The notes under the pieces were generated by a model. It saw only the letters and a program-made list of their open reading frames with translations, was not told the origin of the DNA and ran no database searches. The translations under genes and the position numbers were made by a program. From CAYRGC01 sp964423795 (GTDB lineage: Bacteria; Patescibacteriota; Gracilibacteria; Peribacterales; Peribacteraceae), in the NCBI GenBank assembly GCA_964423795.1, contig CAYRGC010000002.1, positions 1 through 64,000 on the forward strand: a stretch of DNA of 64,000 nt. The letters run 5' to 3'. Below, in pieces: positions 16,050 through 24,093 of this stretch (the stretch's first letter is position 1; every line of letters begins with the position of its first letter).

Positions 16050-16142
16050 TCAGCGGCGCTTCTTGGTCGTGCGCTTCTTCGCCTTCCTCTTGGTGGCCTT
16101 CTTCTTCGTCGTCTTCTTGGCCTTCTTCTTCTTCATCGGCAT
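16050..16142 (-). CDS. 30-residue lysine-rich protein (histone H1-tail-like)
   Basis: The minus strand from ATG 16142 to TGA 16050 encodes 30 residues built almost wholly from Lys, Arg, Thr and Ala: MPMKKKKAKKTT, then KKKATKRKAKK and a basic end. This composition matches the unstructured tails of bacterial histone H1/HU-like and some small ribosome-associated proteins. A terminator lies immediately behind the stop and a TACAAT -10 at 16175-16180 lies 32 bases upstream, so it looks like a free-standing gene rather than a fragment. A second ATG two codons in (16136) is an alternative start. It probably binds nucleic acid; this is inferred from charge only. Confidence 0.6.
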   Translation of the reverse strand: MPMKKKKAKKTTKKKATKRKAKKRTTKKRR

Positions 16143-16268
16143 GAGAAGAGGGGGGAACGAATAAACAGGAGTTCATTGTATGCGATTACTTCGGATAGTG
16201 AAGTTTCTCGTGCGGCGCGTTTTGTCAATTCGTGGCGGAATGGAAATGTGTACGCGCGGATTTTTTTC

Positions 16269-17483
16269 TTACTCCGCCGACGCGAGCCGGTGTCCCATCT
16301 TCTCCTTCTTCGCGCGCAAATATTTTTTTTGCTTCTCCGACGTCGGCGAAATCTCGATCGGCACCTGCTCCGTGACGGAGAGTCCGTGCCCTTCGAGGCC
16401 TACGATCTTCTTCGGATTGTTGGTGAGGAGTTTCAGCTTGCTGACGCCAAGATCGCGGAGGATCTGCGCGCCGATCCCGTAATCGCGCAAATCGGGCGCG
16501 AAGCCGAGACGCACGTTCGCCTCGACGGTGTCGAGCCCCTCGCGCTGCTGCAACTCGTACGCGCGGATCTTGTGCACGAGTCCGATGCCGCGTCCTTCCT
16601 GGCGCATGTAGAGGACGACTCCCCTACCTTCGTCGCCGATGCGCTTCATCGCGAGCCGGAGTTGCCCGCCGCAATCGCAGTGCAGCGATCCGAGCGCGTC
16701 ACCCGTGAGACACTCGGAGTGCACGCGCACGAGCGCGGGCTCGCCGTCGTCCACGGCGCCGCGCACGAGGGCGACATGCTCGCCGCTGTGGAACGGATCG
16801 CGGTACACGAGGATGCGCCACGTCCCGGTATCGGTCTCGAGCGTCGATTCCGCTTCGCGCTTCACGAGGCACTCGTTCGACCGGCGCCACGCGATGAGGT
16901 CGGCGATCGAGATGATCGGGAGACCGTGCGTGCGGCCGAAGGCGATAAGCTCGGGCATGCGCATCATCGTGCCGTCGTCGTTCATGAGCTCGCTGAGCAC
17001 GCCGACGGAGCGCAGGCCCGCGAGCCGGCAGAGATCGACGGACGCCTCCGTGTGTCCGGCGCGCACGAGCACCCCGCCGTCCTGGGCCCGCAGCGGGAAG
17101 ATGTGCCCCGGCCGGCGGAAGTCCCCCGCGCGCGTGGAGGGATCGGCCGCGGCGAGGACGGTGCGGCAGCGGTCGGCGGCGGAGATCCCGGTGGTCGTCC
17201 CTTCCGCGGCGTCGACGCTCACCGTGAACGGGGTGCCGAGGCGCGAGGTGTTGCGCTCGACCATCGGGGGGAGATCGAGCGCGTCGGCGATCGCGTTTTG
17301 GAGCGGCAGACAGATCGTGCCGCCAGTGTAGCGGATGAGGAACGCCATCTTCTCCTCCGTCATATGCTCCGCGGCGAGGACAAGATCGCCTTCGTTCTCG
17401 CGATCGGCGTCGTCGACGACGATCAGGAACGTGCCGGCCTTGAGGGCGGCGAGAGCATCGGCAATGGAAGAGAAGTGGGACAT
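16269..17483 (-). CDS. ribBA: Bifunctional DHBP synthase / GTP cyclohydrolase II
   Basis: The 404-residue enzyme makes two riboflavin precursors: 3,4-dihydroxy-2-butanone 4-phosphate from ribulose 5-phosphate and the pyrimidine precursor from GTP. Residues 1-200 are the RibB domain with DDADRENEGDLV, the RNTSRLGTPF equivalent of TDSR..TPF, and GHTEASVDLCRLAG. The RibA half has RVHSECLTGDALGSLHCDCG with its zinc cysteines and VLYMRQEGRGIGLVHKIRAY. All key motifs are intact. Start at ATG 17483 is chosen over the frame's upstream extension; a TATACT (17495-17500, minus strand) lies 11 bases ahead, leaving a leader of about five bases. Confidence 0.95.
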   Translation of the reverse strand: MSHFSSIADALAALKAGTFLIVVDDADRENEGDLVLAAEHMTEEKMAFLIRYTGGTICLPLQNAIADALDLPPMVERNTSRLGTPFTVSVDAAEGTTTGISAADRCRTVLAAADPSTRAGDFRRPGHIFPLRAQDGGVLVRAGHTEASVDLCRLAGLRSVGVLSELMNDDGTMMRMPELIAFGRTHGLPIISIADLIAWRRSNECLVKREAESTLETDTGTWRILVYRDPFHSGEHVALVRGAVDDGEPALVRVHSECLTGDALGSLHCDCGGQLRLAMKRIGDEGRGVVLYMRQEGRGIGLVHKIRAYELQQREGLDTVEANVRLGFAPDLRDYGIGAQILRDLGVSKLKLLTNNPKKIVGLEGHGLSVTEQVPIEISPTSEKQKKYLRAKKEKMGHRLASAE

Positions 17484-17540
17484 GACGGACGGACAGTATA
17501 CCGCAGAATGGAGCTTAGAGCTTACGACCGGAAACGCACG

Positions 17541-17568
17541 AAAAAGGCGGACCATGACGATCCGCCTT
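17541..17568 (-). terminator. Intrinsic terminator of the SLH gene
   Basis: On the minus strand AAGGCGGA pairs with TCCGCCTT around nine bases and is followed by a T-run. It lies downstream of the SLH gene and its duplicated tail, and before ribBA's promoter region. Confidence 0.8.
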
Positions 17569-17594
17569 CGCGCTTCTTTTCTTTCTTCCTCAGG

Positions 17595-17721
17595 GCAACT
17601 GGATGGAATAACCGACTTTGGCTGCTCGTGGCGACGTCCTTCGTCAGGCTCAGGATGACAGATCTGCTGACTCTTTCAGCGCAACTGGATGGAATAACCG
17701 ACTTTGGCTGCTCGTGGCGAC
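17595..17721. repeat. 41-bp direct repeat flanking a REP-like motif
   Basis: The 41 bases at 17595-17635 are repeated exactly at 17681-17721. The second copy is the end of the SLH gene's coding sequence; the first lies outside it. The 45 bases between contain the SLH stop codon and a CTTCGTCAGGCTCAGGATGA string typical of bacterial REP-like repeats. The arrangement looks like an insertion with duplication of the gene's 3' end. Confidence 0.75.
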
Positions 17722-19022
17722 GGATGACGGACGGCCACGACGTACGATCCGGCGGGGAATAGGTACTCCTTGCCGCATTCGGGACCGGAGAAGCCGTAGA
17801 GATCGACGTCGGCCAGCGGGTAGATGAGACAATCCGCCGCCGGCGTGGAGACGACGGTGAGCGTCATCTTGCGCCCCCCGGCCTCGTTCACCTTGGCGTC
17901 GGGATAGACGCTGAAAGAGTAGAAATCCACGAGGTCGTTGCCGTCGAGGAAATCCACCTTCACCTTGCCGACCAAGAGCTCCTTCGCCTGCGAGAAACCG
18001 TCGTTGCCGTCCGACGCGCCCCCGACGGTGCTGACGAGGGAGTACGAAATGTTCTCCTTCGTGGGCTGGAGCTGGAGCTGGTAGTCGCCCGGCTCGAGCG
18101 CGGCGCGGAGGTAGCAGTTGCCGCCCTCCTGCACGCCGAGGTAGTACTTGGACGAGAAGCCGTCATCCGCGATCTCGTAGAGGCGGCAGACGAGTCCTCC
18201 GGACGTGCCCTCGAGCGAGACCGCCGCGTCGAAGAGCGTCGCCTTGTCCACCGTGAAGCGATAGCTCACGGGCTTCTTCCCCGAGAAGGTCCCGCGATCG
18301 ACGAAGGGGATCTTCGTGTCGGTAACGCGATCGGGCTCGGAGGAAGACGCAGCGGAACGCTGGACCGAGGACGCGGCGGAGGACACCTGCGCGGCCGACG
18401 AGGACGACGCCTCCTGCGTTTGCGCGACGCTGAGCGCGCTCCAGATGAAGGACGCGGCCTCGCCGCGCTCGAGCGGCCAGGAAGGATGCAGCTGATCGCC
18501 CCGGTCCGCGGAGAGCGGAAGCACGCCCATCGAGACGGCCGTCTGGACGTAGGTCGCGAACCAATCGCCCGACGCCACGTCGGCGTACACGAGCGTCTTC
18601 GACATCAAACGCGCCGGCGGCAGGATCACGGTCGTCAGCTTGAGCGCCTCGGCGCGCGTGACCGGGCGGCTCGGCCAGAACTTCCCGTCGTCGTATCCCT
18701 TCACGTAGCCGCGGCGCACCGCGTCGCAGACGTACGACGCGAACCATGCGTCGCGCGGGATGTCCGAGAAGCACGGCGCCTGCGTGACGAGCGGCGTGAT
18801 GTTCGCGGCGACATAGAGCATCTTCAGCATCGCGGCGCGGTTCACGGGCTCCACGGGACGGAAGGTGCCGTCGGGGTTCCCGGTGATCACTCCCCGGTCG
18901 GACAATCTGTCGATCGCCTCCTTATACGGATACGTGCTCGGCACGTCCTTGAAGGACACCGCCGCCGCGACGAGCGGCAACGCGAAAGAGACAAGGAGAA
19001 CGGCGGGGCGCAAAAGGCGCAT
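17676..19022 (-). CDS. SLH-domain cell-surface protein with PPC-like C-terminus
   Basis: The 448-residue protein has a signal peptide (residues 1-21), then three S-layer homology repeats: VSFKDVPSTYPYKEAIDRLS...GVITGNPDGTFRPVEPVNRA, CFSDIPRDAWFASYVCDAV...GYDDGKFWPSRPVTRA and YADVASGDWFATYVQTAV...ERGEAASF. A serine-rich linker around 205-230 leads to two beta-sandwich segments like pre-peptidase C-terminal domains (VSYRFTVDKATLFDAAVSLE; LVDFYSFSVYPDAK). SLH domains usually bind wall polysaccharide, so this is a wall-anchored surface protein. The last 14 codons are duplicated beyond the stop. Confidence 0.85.
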   Translation of the reverse strand: MRLLRPAVLLVSFALPLVAAAVSFKDVPSTYPYKEAIDRLSDRGVITGNPDGTFRPVEPVNRAAMLKMLYVAANITPLVTQAPCFSDIPRDAWFASYVCDAVRRGYVKGYDDGKFWPSRPVTRAEALKLTTVILPPARLMSKTLVYADVASGDWFATYVQTAVSMGVLPLSADRGDQLHPSWPLERGEAASFIWSALSVAQTQEASSSSAAQVSSAASSVQRSAASSSEPDRVTDTKIPFVDRGTFSGKKPVSYRFTVDKATLFDAAVSLEGTSGGLVCRLYEIADDGFSSKYYLGVQEGGNCYLRAALEPGDYQLQLQPTKENISYSLVSTVGGASDGNDGFSQAKELLVGKVKVDFLDGNDLVDFYSFSVYPDAKVNEAGGRKMTLTVVSTPAADCLIYPLADVDLYGFSGPECGKEYLFPAGSYVVAVRHPSPRAAKVGYSIQLR

Positions 19023-19048
19023 GGCGAGGGGGGGGGGCGAAGGTCACC

Positions 19049-19077
19049 ATCGTACGATGAACAACTTGGTTGTTCAA
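19049..19077 (-). promoter_or_regulatory. Promoter with overlapping palindromic operator
   Basis: On the minus strand TTGAAC (19072-19077) and TACGAT (19049-19054) are spaced by exactly 17 bases. A 19-base palindrome TGAACAAC-CAA-GTTGTTCA (19058-19076) covers the spacer and -35, an ideal position for a repressor site. It drives the SLH gene whose ATG is at 19022. Confidence 0.65.
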
Positions 19078-19122
19078 TGAATCGCCGCCCTCGAAGGGGC
19101 GTCCCGGCAAGGCGATTTGCGA

Positions 19123-19587
19123 TCAGCGGCCGATCTTCCGCAGCTCGAGAAGGGAGGCGATCACGGCGATGGCCGCCTCGCGCCCTTTGTCGAGGCGCAG
19201 GCGCACTTGCTCGATCGCGTCGACGTAGAGGATCTCGAAGGCGAACGGAACGTGATACGTCAGCTGCACGTCCATGATGCCCCGCGCGCTCTCGCGGGCG
19301 AGAAGGTCCGCGTGATGCGTCTCCCCCTCCACGATGATGCCGAGTCCGATGAGCGCGTCGACCGTCTTCGCCTCCGCGAGCGCGGCTCCCAGGAGCGGCA
19401 CCTCGAAGGAGCCCGGGGCGCGGTGGACGATCACGTTCTTCGGATCGACGCCGGCCAGCTCGAGGGTTTCGCGCGCGCTCGCGATGAGGGCCTCCATCTC
19501 CTCCGCATAAAAGGAAGACGCGACGATGCCGATCCGCCACGACGGATCGGCCTTGGGCGGCGCGACGGTAGGCGCGTCTTTGCGCAT
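19123..19587 (-). CDS. ribH: 6,7-dimethyl-8-ribityllumazine synthase
   Basis: This enzyme condenses the RibA- and RibB-derived intermediates into lumazine, the substrate of riboflavin synthase. The 154-residue protein shows the family pattern: IGIVASSFYAEEMEALI, RAPGSFEVPLLGAAL (the substrate-binding PGSFE), DALIGLGIIVEGETHHADLLA (G.GETHH with the catalytic-pocket histidine) and PFAFEILYVDAIEQ in place of the usual P..FGVLT. I choose ATG 19587 because a minus-strand -10 TATCCT lies eight bases before it; the in-frame GTG at 19611 would lie upstream of the transcription start. Confidence 0.93.
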   Translation of the reverse strand: MRKDAPTVAPPKADPSWRIGIVASSFYAEEMEALIASARETLELAGVDPKNVIVHRAPGSFEVPLLGAALAEAKTVDALIGLGIIVEGETHHADLLARESARGIMDVQLTYHVPFAFEILYVDAIEQVRLRLDKGREAAIAVIASLLELRKIGR

Positions 19588-19612
19588 GGGGAACCAGGAT
19601 ACCTCAGGCACG

Positions 19613-19645
19613 GGAAAAACCCCAAGCCCGGTGAAGGGCCTGGGG
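19613..19645 (-). terminator. Intrinsic terminator of the APC permease gene
   Basis: On the minus strand CCCCAGGCCC and GGGCTTGGGG form a hairpin followed by TTTTTCCC. It sits eleven bases after the permease stop codon. Confidence 0.85.
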
Positions 19646-19656
19646 TCGGAGTTGGC

Positions 19657-21768
19657 CTACGCACTAGCATAGGCCGGGACGGTGACAGGTTCGTCGGCGA
19701 CCGCCACGAGCGGCCGTCGGTTGGGATCGGGTTCATGGCGCGCAATGAGGTCGCGCACCAGGACGGCGATGTTGCCTTCCCCGAAGAGAAGGGCCGACGC
19801 CGCCAGCCCGAGAGGTGAACCCTCGGACCAACCGAAACGCAGAGTGGGAACAAAACTGCTCATTGCGGCGATTTCAAACGCGAGCTTCGCAAGCGCATGC
19901 GCGACGGACGTCGCACCGCGCAAAATCAGAAACACTTCATCATCCCCTGGCTGAATCTCCACGACGAGGTCGCCGTGGAAATCGGAGGTATCGCCCAAGA
20001 CGACCTGCACGAAGATGAGCTGAGCGGCCGTGTTGAGGGAGTAAGCCCTTTTCACGGCCTCCTTCTTCTCTTCGAGGTGCCGGCGGCCACGGAAGGCCAC
20101 CAGTTCCACAGGGCCGTTTGCAATCAGGCCGCGGAGCAGAAATTCCGTTTGCGAAGGGTCTTCCCCTCCGAAGCGGATTTCTCCTGCGCGCAGCTCCTTA
20201 TTCCGCCACATGCGGGACATAATCCCGATCGAGACTGTGGCGGCGATGAACACCGAGGCGATCTTGATGCCCTCCGGCTTTTCGATAACGTTCTGAACGG
20301 TCGTATAGAGGAACACGACCGTGATGGCGAGGAACCCGTAGGGGATCCGGCGCCAGGTGGATCGGGAATCTGTCGTCTCCCGCCACTTGATAATGGTTGA
20401 CGCGATGGCAGCGCTCGTCATGAGCATGAGCACGCCGGTGGCGTAGGCGCCGCCCTGGGCATCGACGTCGGCATCGAAGTACCAGGTGACGCCCAGGTTG
20501 ATGCCGGTGAGCACGCAGACGAGTGTGCGCACGCGTGCCACCCACTCCGGAGCCATGCCGTACCGGGGCAGGTACTGCGGAAGCAAGTTCAGCAGTCCGG
20601 CCATGGCACTGGCCCCGGCAAACCAAAGGATAAGGATGGCGGAGAGGTCGTAGAAGGAGCCAAACGCCGGACCGAAAATCGGACCGAGGTCGTAAGGCCC
20701 TTCACCATGCGCGAGATAGGCGAGCGCACGGCCGTCGGCGGCGGGGCGGGAAAGCAGATGGTCTTTCATCAGCTTCTCGACCTCCTCCTTCGTATATTCC
20801 TCTCCATTTTCGTTGATTGGATACCGACCGTCGGCACTTACATGGGTAAGCGCTTCCGGCGGCACGAGGACCGAGACGACTACGCTGCTCACGAAGAGAT
20901 ACGCGGACATGATGACCGCGGCCGTCGTGAGGAGCTTCTTGGTGTTGCGGATACGGCCTTCAGGACGCACCTCGGTGTCGGACGGGGAGCCCTTCACGAG
21001 AGGCATGACGCTGACGCCGGTTTCGAAGCCGCTCATCCCGAGCGCGAGCTTCGGGAAGAGCAGGGCGCAAGTGCCCAAGATCACGAGAAACGAGCCCGAG
21101 ATCCCGAGCGGCGCCTCATGCGTTGCAAGGTGCCATTCACCGGTAAGGACGTGGTTCCACCAAGCGGCCACCAATTCCGGGTGACACGCGAGGTAATACA
21201 CGCCAGCTGCCAGGATGACGGCACTGAGAGTCATGTACGTCGAGACCAGCACGACGGCTAGCCCGACGGCCTCCTTGATCCCCTTGAGGAAGACTCCTCC
21301 GAGAAGAACCAGCAGGAAGACGGTGACGACGAAGAGGCCGCGGTGGCCTTGCAGCGCGTCGGGCATGCATTGCTTCCAGTACGTGTTTCCGACGAGGTGT
21401 TCCGCGCCGTCGGCGGCCGAGAGGGTCTTCGTGATGACGAAGTCCGTCGCGGCGAAGCCGAGGAGGATCAGCACCAGGGTTTTTCCTTTCCAGCCCGAGA
21501 GCAGGCTCTCGAGCATGGCGATGGACCCCTGACCTTTGAACGACTTCTTGGCCACATAGCGATACACGGGCAGCGCCGCGCAGAGCGTGACCCCGATGAG
21601 GGCCAGCGTGCTGATCGGCGTGAGCCTTCCCGTGGCCGAGAAGGCAATGGAGGGTTGGTATCCGAGCGTCGAAAAATAGTCGACGCCGGTAAGGCACATG
21701 ACCCACAGCCAGAACGACTGGTGGTGGGGGTGACCGTCTTCGTGACGATCGGTTTTAACATGGGACAC
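19657..21768 (-). CDS. APC-superfamily permease (large, amino acid or K+ transporter)
   Basis: The product of about 703 residues has roughly 12 membrane helices followed by a cytosolic C-terminal region of about 180 residues. Near the N-terminus is VMCLTGVDYFSTLGYQPSIA, then GALPVYRYVAKK-like and GQGSIAMLESLLSGWKGKTL, a pattern of a large APC family usually annotated as amino-acid transporters and related in size to KimA potassium importers. I start at GTG 21768, which has AGGGAG seven bases upstream; the upstream frame has no membrane or conserved sequence. An unusually structured leader precedes it. Substrate not determinable from sequence. Confidence 0.75.
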   Translation of the reverse strand: MSHVKTDRHEDGHPHHQSFWLWVMCLTGVDYFSTLGYQPSIAFSATGRLTPISTLALIGVTLCAALPVYRYVAKKSFKGQGSIAMLESLLSGWKGKTLVLILLGFAATDFVITKTLSAADGAEHLVGNTYWKQCMPDALQGHRGLFVVTVFLLVLLGGVFLKGIKEAVGLAVVLVSTYMTLSAVILAAGVYYLACHPELVAAWWNHVLTGEWHLATHEAPLGISGSFLVILGTCALLFPKLALGMSGFETGVSVMPLVKGSPSDTEVRPEGRIRNTKKLLTTAAVIMSAYLFVSSVVVSVLVPPEALTHVSADGRYPINENGEEYTKEEVEKLMKDHLLSRPAADGRALAYLAHGEGPYDLGPIFGPAFGSFYDLSAILILWFAGASAMAGLLNLLPQYLPRYGMAPEWVARVRTLVCVLTGINLGVTWYFDADVDAQGGAYATGVLMLMTSAAIASTIIKWRETTDSRSTWRRIPYGFLAITVVFLYTTVQNVIEKPEGIKIASVFIAATVSIGIMSRMWRNKELRAGEIRFGGEDPSQTEFLLRGLIANGPVELVAFRGRRHLEEKKEAVKRAYSLNTAAQLIFVQVVLGDTSDFHGDLVVEIQPGDDEVFLILRGATSVAHALAKLAFEIAAMSSFVPTLRFGWSEGSPLGLAASALLFGEGNIAVLVRDLIARHEPDPNRRPLVAVADEPVTVPAYASA

Positions 21769-21974
21769 GTGAGTCTCCCTTGCGAATCTACCGAGCCTGA
21801 GGCGCCGCTTTCGGCGGCCCTCGGGAAGGGGGCGACGACGGACGCCGTCATCGCCGTGCAGTGCGCGCCAGCGCACCCGAACCCGGACCCATACGGGACT
21901 TTCCGGATTTCTCGGTTCTCCCATCAAAATTCGATTCGCACGATGAGATGCTATTTACACGAACCTGTCGTGCT

Positions 21975-22075
21975 CACAGCCCCGAATTTTCATGGGAATC
22001 CTCGGGGCTGTGAACACCTCCCGTCCTGTGAAGGAACGCGGCTTCCCGAAAGAAGCCTCCCGGCCGAAACCGGGG
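21975..22075 (-). promoter_or_regulatory. Structured 5' leader of the APC permease gene
   Basis: The 375-base gap 21769-22143 contains three successive minus-strand hairpins: CCGG...CCGG around 22055, GGCTTC...GAAGCC around 22040, and a perfect 12-bp stem TCACAGCCCCGA/TCGGGGCTGTGA (about 21974-22013) with a 16-base loop. A possible -35 TTGACT lies near 22110. No T-run follows, so these are not simple terminators. A riboswitch-like or protein-bound leader is possible; I could not match a known class. Confidence 0.45.
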
Positions 22076-22143
22076 CGCGGACGATGGGAAAAACCGACCG
22101 TACAGTCAAGAGAAAAACGGCTTGTATCCGCGTAAAACAAGTA

Positions 22144-23139
22144 TTACATTCCGGTCTTTCCGCGCAGGAGCACCGCCCGGACCAACACGTCCGTCTCGAC
22201 GTTCACGCGATCGCCTTCCCGCAAAAGACCGAGCGTCGTCTCCTTGAGGGTATGCGGCACGAGCGCGACCGTGACGTCGTCGTTCTCCACCGTCGCGACC
22301 GTGAGCGAAACGCCGTCGAGCGCGATCGAGCCTTTGGGAACGACGAAGCGCGCGAGATCGGATGGCAGCTCGATTGTTACCTCCACCCCTGCCCCCTCCT
22401 CCGGGGGAGGAGGGGAACCGATGACGGAACGTAGGATTGAAAGGACGGACTGCACGTCATTGAGTACTTGATCATTGGTAAATCGAAGCACGCGTACACG
22501 ATGATCTTCCTTCAAATACTCGTCTCTGAGTGCATCTTCTTTCCTCGCCGTACGAGAGGTATGAACAGCGCCATCCAGTTCGATCGCAAGGTTCTCACGA
22601 GGGCAGAAAAAATCGAGGATACGACCACCGATCACATACTGACGTCGGAAACGGACCCCCAACTGATCATGTCGAAGATGTTCCCAAAGGAATTCCACTG
22701 CCTTCATGGGCTTCTTCCGCATTTCCCTCGAAAAATGGAGCAGATTCGCACCCATGCCGCTCTTTTCCCACGACTCCCCTTCCTCCTCCGGAGGAAGGGG
22801 CCGGGGGATGGAGGAAGAAACAGAAACAATAACACCGACTCCTTCCACGTGCCCCTGCACCACGTGCCCCTCGAAGCGGCCGTCGGCGCGGAGCGCGCGC
22901 TCGAGGTTCACGCGATCCCCCTTCTGCTTTTTTCCGAGCGTCGTGCGCGCCCAGGTCTCGGGCACCACGTCGAAGCGCATCGACGCGTCCGTCAGCTCGA
23001 CGATCGTGAGACATGCGCCGGAGACGGCGACGGACGAACCGATCGTCACGTCATCGAAGATTCGAGGACGCGCGACCGTGATCCCACCGTCGGTGCGATC
23101 AAGGACCTCGGCCGTCGTTTCGATGAGTCCGGTGAACAC
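22144..23139 (-). CDS. ribE: Riboflavin synthase with in-frame DUF559 domain insertion
   Basis: Residues 1-108 (MFTGLIETTAEV ... GACLTIVE ... GHVVQGHVEGVGVIV) and 251-331 (VEVTIELPSDLARFVV ... GSIALDGVSLTVATV ... IPHTL-like VPHTLKETTLG) are the two barrels of riboflavin synthase, which converts lumazine to riboflavin. Between them sit about 140 foreign residues: MKAVEFLWEHLRHDQLGVRF, YVIGGRILDFFCPRENLAIE, LDGAVH...VRVLRFTNDQVL, a complete DUF559 nuclease-like fold with D176, E187 and D189. Without the insert the length is normal for the family. GTG 23139 lies six bases after a -10 TATACT, so the message is probably leaderless. Confidence 0.9.
   Translation of the reverse strand: MFTGLIETTAEVLDRTDGGITVARPRIFDDVTIGSSVAVSGACLTIVELTDASMRFDVVPETWARTTLGKKQKGDRVNLERALRADGRFEGHVVQGHVEGVGVIVSVSSSIPRPLPPEEEGESWEKSGMGANLLHFSREMRKKPMKAVEFLWEHLRHDQLGVRFRRQYVIGGRILDFFCPRENLAIELDGAVHTSRTARKEDALRDEYLKEDHRVRVLRFTNDQVLNDVQSVLSILRSVIGSPPPPEEGAGVEVTIELPSDLARFVVPKGSIALDGVSLTVATVENDDVTVALVPHTLKETTLGLLREGDRVNVETDVLVRAVLLRGKTGM
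22390..22815 (-). mobile_element. DUF559 insertion element inside ribE, bounded by palindromes
   Basis: The inserted coding segment is bounded on both sides by similar G/C-rich palindromes: CCCCTCCTCC-GGG-GGAGGAGGGG (22393-22415) and CCCCTTCCTCC-TCC-GGAGGAAGGGG (22777-22801). They encode the PPPPEEG-like and PLPPEEEG-like linkers at the domain borders. Both the nuclease-like frame and the flanks stay in phase with ribE. A palindrome-bounded DUF559 unit suggests a mobile element that tolerates insertion into genes. Confidence 0.7.
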
Positions 23140-23145
23140 GCCGGG

Positions 23146-23151
23146 AGTATA
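23146..23151 (-). promoter_or_regulatory. -10 element of leaderless ribE
   Basis: On the minus strand GGTATACT is followed after CCCGGC by the GTG start, placing transcription initiation at about the start codon. Confidence 0.55.
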
Positions 23152-23194
23152 CCATGGTATTTGATTTATTTAATTTTTATGTCAAAATAAAACT

Positions 23195-23935
23195 ATGACG
23201 CAGATGCGCACCGACTTCGACTGCACCAGCGAGGAGCTGTTCGAGCAGACCGTGAAGTGCCGCAGCAGGCGGGAGTACGAGAACATCCTCGGCCTGCCGC
23301 TCCTTGAGCTCATCGAAGAGAAGCGCCGGAAACTGGGACGGAAGCTTCGGCTACTCGACGTGGGTTGTGGCATTGGGCTCTTCCCCGAAGAAATGTCGGA
23401 TTCACCTCACGTCGCGGAGGCCTGGGGCGTCGATCTGCACGCTCACCGCGGCCGGCGACATCCGCGGTTCCGCACGGCGTGCATCGAACGCGGTTTTCCC
23501 GTTGACGCCTTCGGCGGCCCCTTCGATCTCATCGTCTCCGTCTGGGCGTTCTCGTACGTGCGCAACAAACTGCGGGCCCTGCTGAACACGGCGCTGCTTC
23601 TGCACCCGGACGGCGAGGCGCATGTTCATCTTCCCAGTTTCCTCGTGAGAACGGACGACATGCCGTCGACCGACGAGTGGGCTATGGATGATCCCGAGAA
23701 AAAGCGCATCGGAACGCTGCTCGAAGCGATGGGCGCCGAAGGGACGATGTCGTTTCGAAGCCGCTTCCCCTTCTTGCCTCATGACGAGTCGCTGGAAGCG
23801 ACATCCACGTTCTCGCTCCGACGTGCCGCCGGCAACTGCCGCATCCCGCCGTACGCCGGCTCTTTCCAGCCGGTGGGCGAAGACGCCTTCTGCTACGCGG
23901 ATTACCGCATCGGCACGTCGACGATCGGCGACTGA
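23195..23935 (+). CDS. Class I SAM-dependent methyltransferase
   Basis: The 246-residue protein has the SAM-binding motif I LRLLDVGCGIGLFPEEM, an acidic strand-2 end (WGVDLHAH) and a motif IV region GPFDLIVSVWAFSYVRNK, followed by LLNTALLLHPDGEAHVHLP as the post-II segment. This is the Rossmann-type methyltransferase pattern; the substrate cannot be told from sequence. The N-terminal 50 residues (TDFDCTSEELFEQTVKCRSR) may form a substrate cap. It is divergently arranged with ribE across a short A+T-rich spacer and followed 158 bases later by uvrA. Confidence 0.75.
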   Translation: MTQMRTDFDCTSEELFEQTVKCRSRREYENILGLPLLELIEEKRRKLGRKLRLLDVGCGIGLFPEEMSDSPHVAEAWGVDLHAHRGRRHPRFRTACIERGFPVDAFGGPFDLIVSVWAFSYVRNKLRALLNTALLLHPDGEAHVHLPSFLVRTDDMPSTDEWAMDDPEKKRIGTLLEAMGAEGTMSFRSRFPFLPHDESLEATSTFSLRRAAGNCRIPPYAGSFQPVGEDAFCYADYRIGTSTIGD

Positions 23936-24093
23936 ACGGGCGCACGATCTGGGTGCATGGCGCCCTGCCGAATTTCCCGGAGATTCTTCCTGGACCATGG
24001 ACAAAGGCAGAATTTTCCTGTAGCCTCAGGCCTCTGCCGGCCGCCCTCGCGCGGCGCGGCGGGTTTCGTCGTTCCCCCATTTTCCTCCTCCGT

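Noticed and set aside
17604..17721. 41-bp repeat as a CRISPR-like unit
   Set aside because: Only two copies, one being the end of a coding gene; no spacer series or leader.
19657..21768. KimA potassium importer under a ydaO riboswitch
   Set aside because: The permease is of the same superfamily but not clearly KimA, and the leader does not show the ydaO core; kept only as a structured leader.
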